64,000 nt of DNA from the NCBI GenBank assembly GCA_037443205.1, contig JBBIOU010000015.1:1-64000 (forward strand). The letters run 5' to 3'. The notes under the pieces are model-generated. The model saw only the letters and a program-made list of their open reading frames with translations. It searched no databases and was not told the origin of the DNA. Positions 9,024 through 18,753 of this stretch are shown piece by piece. The stretch's first letter is position 1; every line of letters begins with the position of its first letter. The translations under genes were made by a program, and so were the position numbers. Source of the DNA: JBBIOU01 sp037443205 (GTDB taxonomy: Bacteria; Bacteroidota; Bacteroidia; Flavobacteriales_D; UBA2798).

Positions 9024-11144
9024 TCAATATTTAACAATGGTAAAATCCACTCTTCTGTTTTGCGCATTTAATGCCTTGTCGGTAGTGTTATATATAGGTT
9101 TTGAATAGCCAAATCCTTTGTAGCTCATTCTATGTTTATCAACACCCAAATGATGATGTAAAAAATGATAAACAGCTTTAGCTCTATCTTCGCTAAGTTT
9201 TTGATGATATTTTTCATAACCCTGAGCTATTTCGGTATGTCCGCCTATCATGATGTGCATGGTGGGATGTTCTTTCATAATGCGGGCTACATGATGTAAT
9301 TCGCAGCGTGACTCATAGAGTAATACGGCCTGATCGGGCGCAAAAAATATATTATTCAGCGTAATGCTTTGATTTACTTCTATTGGTTTCAGATAGAGTG
9401 TAATTTGTTTTTCGGTGTATTCGTTAAGCTGACTTAAATCGAGATTGTATCGTTCGGCTATGTAGCCCGGATAATTAGCCAGAATATTATAATGAAAACC
9501 TTCTTTTAAAATAATGGTAAAGGAACCATCTGAAGGGTTGGTGTAAATTTTTCCCAAGGTGCTGTCGTTTTCAAGAACATGAAACGATATTTCTGACATA
9601 AGAGGCTTATTGGTTTTAGCATTGTAAACATATCCATGAATAATAGCAACCGGTTCGGGTTTAGCTTGTTTAGGAAGTTTAATCCTAAAAATATCCAGAT
9701 TGCCAATGCTGTTTTCGTTAGATGTCATATAAGCCCATTCGCCTTTTGCATCTACGGTAAAATATGCATCCCAGCCTTCTGTATTAATGGTATTGCCTAA
9801 ATTTAACGGAGTTGACCACTTAGTCCAGCTATCATCTAAACGTCTGCTCATAAAAATATCCATATCGCCAAATCCCGGATGCCCGTTAGAAGCAAAATAC
9901 AGGGTTTTACCATCACCGGCAATAAAGGGGCCTGTTTCATTGCCGAAGGAGTTTATTTCTGTTCCTGCATTAATAGGTTCTGACCATGAACCATCCGGAT
10001 TTTGTTTAGATACATAGATATCTTTTCCTCCATGTGTGTCGTCACGTTGAGCAGTAAATAACAAAACTTTTCCATCGGGGCTAACAGTTGCTTCTGTGTA
10101 TTTGGAGTTATTATAGTAATTAGGAACAATAATTTTTTGTGGTACATTCCAGCCTTTGGCGTTACGTTGCGTAATCGAAAAACCTTGTCCTTCATACTCG
10201 CCTGATTGATCGTAATGATGTTTAACAAATGCAGTATTATGGTCAGATGTGAGGGCAATAATGGTATTATGGCCTGAATTGTTGAGCGGTTTACCTATAT
10301 TTTGTGCCTCAGTCCATTGACCTAAATTATCAAGTGTTGTGTACCAGATATCATCATTTTCGGGATTGCCGGTGTTATTAGGATCGCCTGATCTGACAAA
10401 ATAAAGTGTTTTTCCGTCATGTGTAATAAGCGGAGATTTTTCGTAATGAATTGTATTTACTTTGGTGCCCAAATTTTCTTTTTTAGCATTGGTAAATGCA
10501 TCCTGTACGAGATTTATTTTGCCTCTGTCTTGCAAAAGTTGTAAATTATCTATTTGCACATGACCTTTGTTTTGAAAATGGAAGCCCGCATATCTGTCGT
10601 ATTCGGGCAACAGGGGTGCGGATTGTGCAACAAGTTCGTTATTTATACTATAATAAAACTGTTTATTGCTTTTATTGTATTTTATACTTAGTGTTACATA
10701 GGTATTTTTTACCATTTTATGTTTAACGCCTGTCCATTTAACCAAATATTCTGAATTTCCTTCGATAGTTTTTTTTACGGCAATTTTGCCGCTGGCATCC
10801 CATAAAAATGTGCAGGAATTATTTATATTTTTATAATTCCATACCAATCCGAAAATAAAATTATTTTCAAACCATTCGGGTTTAAACCGTGTAATTAAAA
10901 TAAAATCGTTTTCTGTATCAATCAATACTTTATTAACCGATTGCCAAAGCCAGCCATCAATTTTATGGTTTACCTGGTAGTGCCCTTGCGATATTTCACA
11001 CGCAACATTATCAACAGATTTTTCATACCAACGATTTCTTTTGTTATTAAAATCCTCAAAATATACAGTTTGTGTTTGAGCTGAAGTATAAATAAACAAA
11101 AAAGAAATAGGTACACAGAAAATTACATTAATATATCTATACAT
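9024..11144 (-). CDS. OmpA-family protein with concanavalin-like, PD40 and carboxypeptidase-regulatory domains
   Basis: Exported envelope protein of 706 residues. A signal peptide (1-22, ending SAQ) leads into a concanavalin/LamG-like domain (about 25-210), WD40-like PD40 beta-propeller repeats (about 235-490; SPDGKVLLF and DGKTLYFASNG motifs), a CarboxypepD_reg-like beta-sandwich (about 505-590) and a C-terminal OmpA peptidoglycan-binding domain (about 595-706; GGHTE, SEDRAKAV, NRRVDF). The family reads GHTD at the position that is GHTE here. The combination of propeller, regulatory domain and OmpA is typical of Bacteroidota and resembles T9SS-linked PorE in part, but PorE has TPRs rather than a concanavalin domain, so that name is not applied. 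It is the last gene of the operon, 20 bp after the ABC transporter. Confidence 0.8.
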   Translation of the reverse strand: MYRYINVIFCVPISFLFIYTSAQTQTVYFEDFNNKRNRWYEKSVDNVACEISQGHYQVNHKIDGWLWQSVNKVLIDTENDFILITRFKPEWFENNFIFGLVWNYKNINNSCTFLWDASGKIAVKKTIEGNSEYLVKWTGVKHKMVKNTYVTLSIKYNKSNKQFYYSINNELVAQSAPLLPEYDRYAGFHFQNKGHVQIDNLQLLQDRGKINLVQDAFTNAKKENLGTKVNTIHYEKSPLITHDGKTLYFVRSGDPNNTGNPENDDIWYTTLDNLGQWTEAQNIGKPLNNSGHNTIIALTSDHNTAFVKHHYDQSGEYEGQGFSITQRNAKGWNVPQKIIVPNYYNNSKYTEATVSPDGKVLLFTAQRDDTHGGKDIYVSKQNPDGSWSEPINAGTEINSFGNETGPFIAGDGKTLYFASNGHPGFGDMDIFMSRRLDDSWTKWSTPLNLGNTINTEGWDAYFTVDAKGEWAYMTSNENSIGNLDIFRIKLPKQAKPEPVAIIHGYVYNAKTNKPLMSEISFHVLENDSTLGKIYTNPSDGSFTIILKEGFHYNILANYPGYIAERYNLDLSQLNEYTEKQITLYLKPIEVNQSITLNNIFFAPDQAVLLYESRCELHHVARIMKEHPTMHIMIGGHTEIAQGYEKYHQKLSEDRAKAVYHFLHHHLGVDKHRMSYKGFGYSKPIYNTTDKALNAQNRRVDFTIVKY

Positions 11145-11164
11145 GATATCAGAAAAGCAATTTA

Positions 11165-14100
11165 TTATTTCTTTTTACCTAAAAGCGGTATATTTATTTT
11201 ACCAAAAAAATCGAGGGTTTTCTTTAACAAATCAAAATATAGCGTAATAATTAATACTCCTGTCATGCACCAAATCACAATTAGGTTTGCCCAAAAGGTA
11301 TCAATGTATCTGCCAAAAAACAATTTTCTGGGCGCATAAAAATGTGCTGATAAAAATCCTTTGTCGTAAGGGTCTCTGTATATTAAGTTTTTCTTTTGTA
11401 TTAAGCGACCTTTATCTTCGATTATAAATTCAAAACTGTTTTTATTGGTTGCAAAACTTTCAAGACTTTCATTGGTGTACTTATCTTTAAGTGTAAAATA
11501 AGCTGCTCTACCCTCCTCTGTTTTTGTCATTTCGCGGGTTATGCTATCTATTTCGTTTGTTCTGTCGTTTACATTTTTTTTGTAATGTCTTTTAAGGATT
11601 TCAAAATATTGTTGTGTAGCTGCAATGGTTTTACTATCCAATTTTTCTAAGGTTAAATTATCTATGTTGGGTGCGGGTATTTTTTTGTTTTGTAAAAATT
11701 TTTGTTCCAGTTTAATTTCGTTTCTCAACACCAATAGCCTGCGTTCATTTTCTTGTTTTTTGTCGGGGTTTTGAAATTCGAGTATAACATCTTGTAATCG
11801 GGTTTCTAATTCTTTAAGCCAATAGTCTTTTTTCCAAAGAGAAAATTGTTTTACTTTTTCGTATTTATAAAATATTTTATTAAACTTATTGTCTTTAAAG
11901 GTTGTTACGGCCATGGCTTCGTATGCCCAGCGGGAAGCCATCACATTTCCGATAACGGGCACTTCGCTTTGCGAGGCAAACCATGGATGTAGCTTATCGA
12001 ATTTAACGATTACACCACTAAACAATAATTGCGGAATGATTAAAATAGGGATAAGTATATAAATTACCTTGGCCGAATTAAAACTGGCCGATATGTTTAA
12101 ACCTAAAATATTGGCAAAGCAGGAGGTAGAAAATAATACCATCCAGTGTGCAAAGGTCATTCCTTTTACTTCTAAAATATAGTTACCTACCACAACGTAT
12201 AAAAACATTTGTATGGCCGATATAACAAACATGATTGATATTTTAGAAAAGAGATAACTGCCTTTACTTAAATTCAAAAATTTTTCTCTTCTGAGAATTT
12301 TTTGGTCTTTGATAATTTCTTCGGCTGATACGGTTAATCCTAAAAACAAAGCTACTACAACCGAAATAAATATAAATTGCGGGAAGTTTTCGCTGAGTCT
12401 GAATATGTAATCCCCGGTTTTTCCGCTTTGGCTGTCAAAAAACTTAACAAAAAATGCAAGAATTAATGCCAGTGCCGGTGCTTCCAGGGCATTAATTAAT
12501 ACATATTGTTTATTGGTAAGCTTAGATAATACATCGCGTATGGTATATACATAAAATTGTTTGAATTTATTGGGTATTTTAAAGCCGCTTGCGGGAATTT
12601 CTTTGTAATCAGGAGCATTATTAATGCCGGTGGCAAGGTTTTGTAAATAAAACTCATTCCATTCTTTGGGTGATATTTTTCTGTTGGGTGTTAAGTTACC
12701 ATACTCGTCTACTACTTTACTTTCTATGATATTAAAAATCTGTTCGGGATTCACATTACCGCAGGTAATACATTCGCTTTCATCGGCATTTACGTGGTTC
12801 ACCAGTCGTTTAAAGTAAATAACTGCATCCACCGGGTTGCCGTAATAAATAGGGTAACCGCCTGTATCTAAAATCAACAGTTTATCGAACATTTTAAAAA
12901 TATCGCTGGAAGGCTGGTGTATTACTACAAATACCAATTTCCCTTTCAGGGCTAGTTCTTTGAGTAAGTCCATGATATTTTCAGAGTCTCTTGAAGATAA
13001 GCCCGATGTAGGCTCATCAACAAAAAGTACGGCCGGTTCACGAATCAATTCCAAACCTATATTTAAGCGTTTTCTTTGTCCTCCTGAAATGGTTTTATCT
13101 AAGGGGCTGCCAACGCGCAAATCTTTTCTTTCATAAAGCCCTAAGGCATTTAATACATTTAATACCAATTTGGTTATTTCGGTATCGTTTAAATTACCGA
13201 AGCAAAGTTTTGCATTATAAAACAGATTTTGAAATACGGTAAGTTCTTCAATCAATAAATCGTCTTGCGATACGTAGCCAATTACGCCTTCAATTTTATT
13301 AGCCTGCCTATGTATATCTATTCCGTTGATAGTAACACTGCCGTGTGTAGGGGTATAATTTCCGTTAAGCACATTTAACAAGGTTGATTTACCTGCCCCG
13401 CTGGCTCCCATAATTCCTAATAATTTACCTGATTCTTCAGCAAAGGAAAGTGGATGTAAACCTATGTTACCGGCTTTAAAATGGTATTGGATATCATTAA
13501 CCTTAAATACAATTTTTTGCGCGGATGAGTCGCTTAAAAAATGGCTGATGATATCACTGTAATAAATAGGTTGTACGCGCGAACTGCGTATAGATGATCC
13601 CTGATTGAGTATATATACCCTTCCCGGGGTTATGTTTAACCCGTTTAAATATAGTTCGGCTGTTCCATAATATTTTAATACGTATATACCCACACTTTGC
13701 AGTCGTAATACGCGTATATGACCTTGAATACCTTCTGAATAAATATGATGTGCCGCTGTATATTTTTTTTCTTTGTTGCTATCAATGTATAATAGCATTG
13801 GATGATCTTCGATATCGTGCTCTTTACTGTCTACAAGTCCGCGACAACGTGCAAACTCATCTTCGCTGATATTAAATGTTTCGGCCACTGTTTTGGCAAA
13901 TTCCAGTTCCTGCTCGGTAACTGCAGCATTTGCATTTACAAATTCCAGAATGCGGATGATTACGATGAGTTTTTGCTTTTGTGCGAGTTCTTCGTTAATT
14001 TGGGTACATATTCTAAGTACTTTAACCGAATTAACCGATGTGCGCTTTTTAGCACCGTCTTTTTTTGCTGATTTACCCTGGTGTTGTTCTAAAAACTCAT

Positions 14101-14281
14101 CAAAAAGTTGCAGGTATTCATCTACAAGTTCCTGGTTAAGTTGCGATTTTAAAAAAACCTCTACAATTCTTCGGCCTCCTCCGTGTCCTGAACCATGGCC
14201 GGCTTCCGGTCCATCTTCGTCTTCAACCCTTGCAATAATAGCAAAAAGTTGCATCAAGGCTTTTAATATCCGCTCACTCAT
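11165..14281 (-). CDS. ABCG-type transporter, fused ATPase and permease with TerB-like N-terminus
   Basis: Single-chain half or full transporter of 1038 residues. The N-terminal 155 residues form a helical TerB-like domain with a His/Gly-rich insert (about 28-36), followed by a beta-rich region (about 160-250) that may be FHA-like. The ABC domain has Walker A GASGAGKST (292-300), signature SGGQR (399-403), Walker B AVLFVDEP (417-424) and the H-loop His455. An ABC-2 permease follows (about 600-830) with six hydrophobic segments, interrupted by a long charged helical insert (about 835-985) before the last membrane helix. ABCG-like exporters move lipids or hydrophobic compounds. Neighbouring genes encode exported and OmpA proteins, suggesting an envelope role. 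The substrate cannot be told. Confidence 0.85.
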   Translation of the reverse strand: MSERILKALMQLFAIIARVEDEDGPEAGHGSGHGGGRRIVEVFLKSQLNQELVDEYLQLFDEFLEQHQGKSAKKDGAKKRTSVNSVKVLRICTQINEELAQKQKLIVIIRILEFVNANAAVTEQELEFAKTVAETFNISEDEFARCRGLVDSKEHDIEDHPMLLYIDSNKEKKYTAAHHIYSEGIQGHIRVLRLQSVGIYVLKYYGTAELYLNGLNITPGRVYILNQGSSIRSSRVQPIYYSDIISHFLSDSSAQKIVFKVNDIQYHFKAGNIGLHPLSFAEESGKLLGIMGASGAGKSTLLNVLNGNYTPTHGSVTINGIDIHRQANKIEGVIGYVSQDDLLIEELTVFQNLFYNAKLCFGNLNDTEITKLVLNVLNALGLYERKDLRVGSPLDKTISGGQRKRLNIGLELIREPAVLFVDEPTSGLSSRDSENIMDLLKELALKGKLVFVVIHQPSSDIFKMFDKLLILDTGGYPIYYGNPVDAVIYFKRLVNHVNADESECITCGNVNPEQIFNIIESKVVDEYGNLTPNRKISPKEWNEFYLQNLATGINNAPDYKEIPASGFKIPNKFKQFYVYTIRDVLSKLTNKQYVLINALEAPALALILAFFVKFFDSQSGKTGDYIFRLSENFPQFIFISVVVALFLGLTVSAEEIIKDQKILRREKFLNLSKGSYLFSKISIMFVISAIQMFLYVVVGNYILEVKGMTFAHWMVLFSTSCFANILGLNISASFNSAKVIYILIPILIIPQLLFSGVIVKFDKLHPWFASQSEVPVIGNVMASRWAYEAMAVTTFKDNKFNKIFYKYEKVKQFSLWKKDYWLKELETRLQDVILEFQNPDKKQENERRLLVLRNEIKLEQKFLQNKKIPAPNIDNLTLEKLDSKTIAATQQYFEILKRHYKKNVNDRTNEIDSITREMTKTEEGRAAYFTLKDKYTNESLESFATNKNSFEFIIEDKGRLIQKKNLIYRDPYDKGFLSAHFYAPRKLFFGRYIDTFWANLIVIWCMTGVLIITLYFDLLKKTLDFFGKINIPLLGKKK

Positions 14282-14315
14282 GTTTTAAAGTTATGTTGCT
14301 AATTGTTTAGCGTAA

Positions 14316-14774
14316 TTATTTTCTGTTCTTTTGTTTAAATCCAATCAATAAAACTGTACAGCCTGAAGATTTTTTATTTGAGTCGAGTCTTGCCTCAATT
14401 CTAATATCAATTGTTGATTCAACTTTAAAATCCCAATAAGGAGCATTTTTATAATCAATGTTGCTAAACAGCAAATGGTTTTCTTTATCGTAGATTTCAA
14501 AAATTACATAATTGTCTTTTGTTCCGGCCGATGCTGCCACCCTATATGTAGAGCCTCCATAAAAAGTGGTTGTAAATTCGGCTGTCTGGTCCTCATCCAA
14601 AAAGGCCCTGTAAGTTTGTCCATCAGAAATAAACACTGATTTACTGTCATTTTTAGCCGGTGTATTCAAATAGCTCTTACATATACTGGCCAATGAATCG
14701 CAACTTTGTGAAAACGCATGTTCAGTGCTAAGCACTGCAATAACTAAAAGTGTTAAAAGTTTTATGTTTTTCAT
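14316..14774 (-). CDS. Small exported protein of unknown function
   Basis: Predicted 152-residue secreted or periplasmic protein: signal peptide 1-22 (ending AFSQ), two Cys near 25-32, then a beta-rich domain and a basic tail. I recognise no family. It lies 34 bp upstream of the ABC transporter and 15 bp downstream of a lipoprotein gene on the same strand, so it is almost certainly cotranscribed and may help the transporter in the envelope. Confidence 0.6.
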   Translation of the reverse strand: MKNIKLLTLLVIAVLSTEHAFSQSCDSLASICKSYLNTPAKNDSKSVFISDGQTYRAFLDEDQTAEFTTTFYGGSTYRVAASAGTKDNYVIFEIYDKENHLLFSNIDYKNAPYWDFKVESTIDIRIEARLDSNKKSSGCTVLLIGFKQKNRK

Positions 14775-14789
14775 GATGTTGAAATGATG

Positions 14790-15704
14790 CTATAGTGTTG
14801 AGTTTACAATTTTTTCGCGAATTGCTTTCACTTTTTCGCTTATGGTTTTTAAGTTTTCTTCGGTTAAATTTACTTTTGTTTTACTTTTAAATGTAGTAAT
14901 CTGATTGTTGGCATCTGTAACCGGTTCAGCATATTCGTAAGTAAATTCTATCCCGTCAAACTCATGGTATAAATCTATCAGTTCATCCACCAGAATACTG
15001 TAGCTTTCTTCGTTTCTGAAATTTTCCAGTAATTCTATTAAATTAGAGAGTGTTGTTTTCTGTTCTCCGATGCGGTTAATTATTTCATTATCTTTTTTAT
15101 GATTCAATGTATTTGACGAAAAATATAAAGCTTCTATCCAGCCACCGGTAAGTATAAGGCCTGCGACATCATGTCGGTCATTATTCTTGAGGTATTCATC
15201 ACCGCTTCGGTAAGCATCACTCACAATTACCAGCATAGAATCGCGATTGCCGAGATTGTTACTAAAACGGTCAATAATTTCTTTACTGAATGCTCCTCCT
15301 AAATCTAATTCGTCTGATAATTTTTGCACCGAATTAAGAAATGAAAGCGCATCATTGGTATTATCATACATGGTAACATAGCCTAAATCAGCACCGTAAA
15401 TCCCTAAATTCAAGGCTTTATGGAAACGACTTGAGTAAGAAGTAACACTATTGGGTGGATTGAGCATTTGCGAATTATAAGGTGCTCCTGAATTTTTGAT
15501 TAATTCGGCTGTTTGGAAGGGTGAAGGAATACTGAAAATTTTACCTTTTAAACTAACCGTAAGATTTTGTGTGGTATCTAACAGGTTATCGTCAATTTTA
15601 GTAATGTCCGGATCACCACTGTTGGTCGAATCTCCGCAAGCAGCAATACTTAAAACAACGGCTGTTGCTGCCAAATAAACGAATTGATTAATTTTTTTAC
15701 TCAT
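14790..15704 (-). CDS. Lipoprotein of unknown function, first gene of the ABC transporter operon
   Basis: Predicted 304-residue lipoprotein. The start is placed at 15704 (MSKKINQFVYLAATAVVLSI, lipobox AAC) rather than the upstream ATG at 15740, whose extra twelve residues would spoil the signal peptide. The mature protein is mostly helical and acidic (about 60-300) with an AGLILTGGWIEALYF segment in the middle. I do not recognise a named family. Tight spacing to the downstream exported protein (15 bp) and to the ABC gene suggests it works with that transporter. Confidence 0.68.
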   Translation of the reverse strand: MSKKINQFVYLAATAVVLSIAACGDSTNSGDPDITKIDDNLLDTTQNLTVSLKGKIFSIPSPFQTAELIKNSGAPYNSQMLNPPNSVTSYSSRFHKALNLGIYGADLGYVTMYDNTNDALSFLNSVQKLSDELDLGGAFSKEIIDRFSNNLGNRDSMLVIVSDAYRSGDEYLKNNDRHDVAGLILTGGWIEALYFSSNTLNHKKDNEIINRIGEQKTTLSNLIELLENFRNEESYSILVDELIDLYHEFDGIEFTYEYAEPVTDANNQITTFKSKTKVNLTEENLKTISEKVKAIREKIVNSTL

Positions 15705-15783
15705 ATTTATTGCGCATGTACTTTTAAAAACAAGGTGCAAGTAATAAAAATTATATCAATTCTCAAAATAAATAATTTACGAC

Positions 15784-15791
15784 CAAAAATA
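15784..15791 (-). promoter_or_regulatory. Putative -7 element of the lipoprotein-ABC-OmpA operon
   Basis: Minus-strand TATTTTTG (15791-15784) fits TAnnTTTG and lies about 80 nt upstream of the ATG at 15704. No clear -33 TTG is present. Confidence 0.38.
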
Positions 15792-15942
15792 CTTTTTAAT
15801 AGTTAAGTCGGTGTTTAGGGCTGTTTAACAGCTAATGTATAATCTTTAATTGTACACTTTTAATATCCAAAATTATGTTTTTTAGATACTCTGTTTTAAA
15901 TCAAGGGGAATAACTTATATAACAAGTACAACACAACATACT

Positions 15943-15980
15943 CAGTATGAGAGACTTGAACTATTAAATCTCTCATACTG
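15943..15980. repeat. 12-bp inverted repeat downstream of lipoprotein gene
   Basis: CAGTATGAGAGA (15943-15954) and TCTCTCATACTG (15969-15980) are perfect inverted arms with a 14-nt loop. It lies 17 bp beyond the stop of the minus-strand lipoprotein gene and may terminate it, but no good T run follows on either strand. Confidence 0.6.
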
Positions 15981-15996
15981 CATTCAACTTTATAAA

Positions 15997-16821
15997 TTAA
16001 GGCAGAGTAATATTATAAGTATTACCGTTTATTGTAACGGTGGCTTGATTATCGCATGTACCCGAACCATAGTCAATCAAGCGGTCTGATTTACCTTGGG
16101 GCGAAATTTTAATGGCACCGCTTACAATGTTCCAACAATTTAATTTAACCTTAAGAGGAGAAGTTATAGTAATAACAAATGTGTTGCCGTTAGCCTGTGT
16201 ACCATTTGCGCTTCCGGTAATTAAATATTCATCATCCAACCAGTTGAACAGGGTGTTTTCACCGCTAATCCATACGCGTTGACGAGTAGAGTTCCAGGAA
16301 ACAGTACCTCCGTTATTCGCTTTAATTATCGTACCGTTTACTGATATTTCATACCATAGGTTTCCATTGTTGTTTCTACCCTTGTTAGTAACAATTTTCT
16401 GACCGGTTATCTGATTATCATTTACAAAATAATTTTGTGGTATATGAGTAATTACAGTTCCAGAATCTCTGTACATACCGGTATAGGTAATAATAATTTT
16501 ACCTCTGCGTGTTTTATTGTCATTACAAAGGCAATTGGTAGCGCCAAAATCTACCGTAATTGTTTTGGGAGTTGCTAACGTATCTCTTATAACTGTTGCG
16601 CAGCCAAAAACCAAGGTATCCTGGGTACTTTTATAAAGGGATAAAGTTCCTGAATATGCCTGGTCGGCAATGGTTTTTATTTCATTAAAAAACCGCTCGG
16701 CCATAGCATTATCAGATGCCGGAGTAGTGTCTTTATCAATTTCTTTGGGTTCTCGTTTACAGGCTGTTATTAATAACACAGCAATTGCTGTTAAGCTGAT
16801 GGTGATTTGTATTTTTTTCAT
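15997..16821 (-). CDS. Exported lipoprotein of unknown function (paralogue of 4892-5689)
   Basis: Predicted 274-residue lipoprotein: signal MKKIQITISLTAIAVLLITA followed by the lipobox Cys and KREPKEIDKDT. The mature sequence aligns throughout with the product at 4892-5689: both share an ASDNA-like N-terminal patch, CATVIR, a VDFG...C.D/CNDN segment, a GKIIITY/GILWLYF strand, a repeated W in the middle, and a closing DYGSGTCDNQATVTINGNTY-like block. This marks a lineage-specific family with two members in 12 kb. It is followed by a large inverted repeat and is divergent from a type B CTD protein gene. Function unknown; a secreted beta protein is likely. Confidence 0.7.
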   Translation of the reverse strand: MKKIQITISLTAIAVLLITACKREPKEIDKDTTPASDNAMAERFFNEIKTIADQAYSGTLSLYKSTQDTLVFGCATVIRDTLATPKTITVDFGATNCLCNDNKTRRGKIIITYTGMYRDSGTVITHIPQNYFVNDNQITGQKIVTNKGRNNNGNLWYEISVNGTIIKANNGGTVSWNSTRQRVWISGENTLFNWLDDEYLITGSANGTQANGNTFVITITSPLKVKLNCWNIVSGAIKISPQGKSDRLIDYGSGTCDNQATVTINGNTYNITLP

Positions 16822-16835
16822 AAATTATTCTGGTT

Positions 16836-16843
16836 TATTTTTG
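16836..16843 (+). promoter_or_regulatory. Putative -7 element upstream of the type B CTD protein
   Basis: TATTTTTG fits TAnnTTTG, in the 51-99 bp gap between the divergent lipoprotein and CTD genes. The predicted start site is compatible with either the ATG at 16873 or that at 16921. Confidence 0.33.
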
Positions 16844-16920
16844 AATACCAAATTTTATACCAATTTAAATAGATGCAACCTCTAGCCCCTAAAAATCGTC
16901 CATTTAAAAATTCAGTATTT

Positions 16921-18753
16921 ATGCAATTCATAAAACTTGTTTATATTCTGCTTTTTGCAGCAATTCATACACTAGCCACTCCTCAACAGCATCAACATAC
17001 AACTGAAGGTTTCATTCAAATTAACCGAAATTTGGATTTAGGCTCACAGGCAGAACAACTTATTAATACCCATTTTAGTTATTCAGTTGTATTAGAAAAA
17101 CTTAGTGTTTTAAGTGGTGATCCTATCGAGAAGATACAATCAGAATATGATGACTTTATTAAAACAAAGTTGAATATATTTAAGCGAAAATTTGTGTGTG
17201 ATTACAAAAACGGATTATACCCAACAGACCACGATATAGAAAAATTCATTATCAAATCCTCTATGAAAATGTTGGAAATTTATAGAATATTAAAAAATGG
17301 CGATTATAATAGTTTTAATGAGAATAAACTCCATAAAGAAAATAACCTGACATTAAAAGCAGCTAATGGTCCATGCCTGAATCCTGACATGGAGACCTGC
17401 GATTTTACCGACTGGGATTTAACTACCGGTACCCATGACGGTAGTGCACCTTTTGCTTATGCATTTGTAACTCCAACTACATCCTGGAGCGTTTTTTCGG
17501 GAACCAGTTCATCCGATCAGCATTACATTGTTAATGCCGCCAGTGGTAATGATCAGTTTGGGTTCCCTATGCTAAACCCCGATGGGGGTGTGTGCTCAGC
17601 CATGTTGGGCGATTATACCGGAACAGGTGCACTTGCATCGAGTATGCGTAAAACATTTTTAGTTTCGGGTAATAACTCGGTTTTTGTTATAAATTATGCA
17701 GCGGTTTTAGAAAATCCATCAGGCCATTTACCCAACGAAATGCCTTATTTCAGAATAAGGGTATATGACCAAAACAACAACGAGCTTTCTTGCGGTACGG
17801 TAAACGTATATTCGGGCGATGGTCAACCCGGCTGGAATGTATCAGGTTCGGGAGGGATACAATGGAAACCCTGGACTACTTTATTTGTGCCTCTCACCGG
17901 CTATCAAAATCAAAATGTAACAGTTGAATTTACAGTTGGTGATTGTTCACTTAGCGGACATTATGGTTATGCTTATGTTGAAGCTTCGTGCCAACCTGCC
18001 ATGATACAACTGGCAGCCGGAAGCACCGTATGCTCTGATAGTGTAGTGGTTACCGGGCCTCCGGGTGCTGCAGGCTATTTATGGAATACCGGAGATACCA
18101 CCCAGCAAATTACCATCACCCAATCAGGATATTACGCAGTAACTGTTACCCCGCTTACGGGGGCAAATTGTACAGTTACTCTTGATACCAATATTTATAT
18201 TAACACTGCCCCGCCTGTATCATCGTTTACTCATAATGCACCGCAATGCTTAGGTCGGGGAGCTGTTAGTTTTTATAACCAATCATATCCGGGCGATACA
18301 GCTATGCCAATCATAAACTGGGTTTGGGATTTTGGAGACGGTAATATCATTACTGATACTGCACAACTTAATCATGATCACATCTATGCCGATTCAGGCA
18401 ACTACGAAGTATCGCTGATTGTAACTGCTTTAAACGGTTGTAAAGACACCTTAAATACCAGTATATATATTGAAGAACCTTATAAACTTTTTATACCCAA
18501 TGTATTTTCTCCTAATAGCGACAATGTAAATGACTATTTTAAAGTATTAACCGGATGCATCAATGAACTGGTAGTTGATATTTACGACCGTTGGGGAAAT
18601 TACGTGTATGGGTACAATGATAAAAATGGTAAATGGGATGGCTTGAGGGATAATAAGAAGGCAGATGATGGTGTATATTATTACATTGTTAAAGTAACCG
18701 ACAGAGATAATGTGATGCAGGTTTATACCGGCACGGTAACCTTAATTCGTTAA
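16921..18753 (+). CDS. Secreted protein with PKD domain and T9SS type B sorting domain
   Basis: Exported protein of 610 residues. The start at 16921 gives a clear signal peptide (MQFIKLVYILLFAAIHTLA); an ATG at 16873 in the same frame would add 16 polar residues. A helical region (about 30-150) is followed by a beta-sandwich region with CLNPDMETCDF and GYAYVEASC motifs (about 155-370), an Ig-like stretch (about 375-440), a PKD domain (WVWDFGDGNI, about 445-525) and the gliding-motility-associated C-terminal domain (FIPNVFSPNSDNVNDYF to GTVTLIR, about 525-610). That domain directs secretion by the type IX system with type B (PorP/SprF-linked) attachment. No PorP gene is adjacent, unlike the two other such proteins in the window. 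The cargo role is unknown. Confidence 0.82.
   Translation: MQFIKLVYILLFAAIHTLATPQQHQHTTEGFIQINRNLDLGSQAEQLINTHFSYSVVLEKLSVLSGDPIEKIQSEYDDFIKTKLNIFKRKFVCDYKNGLYPTDHDIEKFIIKSSMKMLEIYRILKNGDYNSFNENKLHKENNLTLKAANGPCLNPDMETCDFTDWDLTTGTHDGSAPFAYAFVTPTTSWSVFSGTSSSDQHYIVNAASGNDQFGFPMLNPDGGVCSAMLGDYTGTGALASSMRKTFLVSGNNSVFVINYAAVLENPSGHLPNEMPYFRIRVYDQNNNELSCGTVNVYSGDGQPGWNVSGSGGIQWKPWTTLFVPLTGYQNQNVTVEFTVGDCSLSGHYGYAYVEASCQPAMIQLAAGSTVCSDSVVVTGPPGAAGYLWNTGDTTQQITITQSGYYAVTVTPLTGANCTVTLDTNIYINTAPPVSSFTHNAPQCLGRGAVSFYNQSYPGDTAMPIINWVWDFGDGNIITDTAQLNHDHIYADSGNYEVSLIVTALNGCKDTLNTSIYIEEPYKLFIPNVFSPNSDNVNDYFKVLTGCINELVVDIYDRWGNYVYGYNDKNGKWDGLRDNKKADDGVYYYIVKVTDRDNVMQVYTGTVTLIR

Noticed and set aside
13893..14288. 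131-codon open frame opposite the ABC transporter
   Set aside because: Antisense shadow of the TerB-like N-terminal region; Ser/Cys-rich low-quality sequence, no start context.
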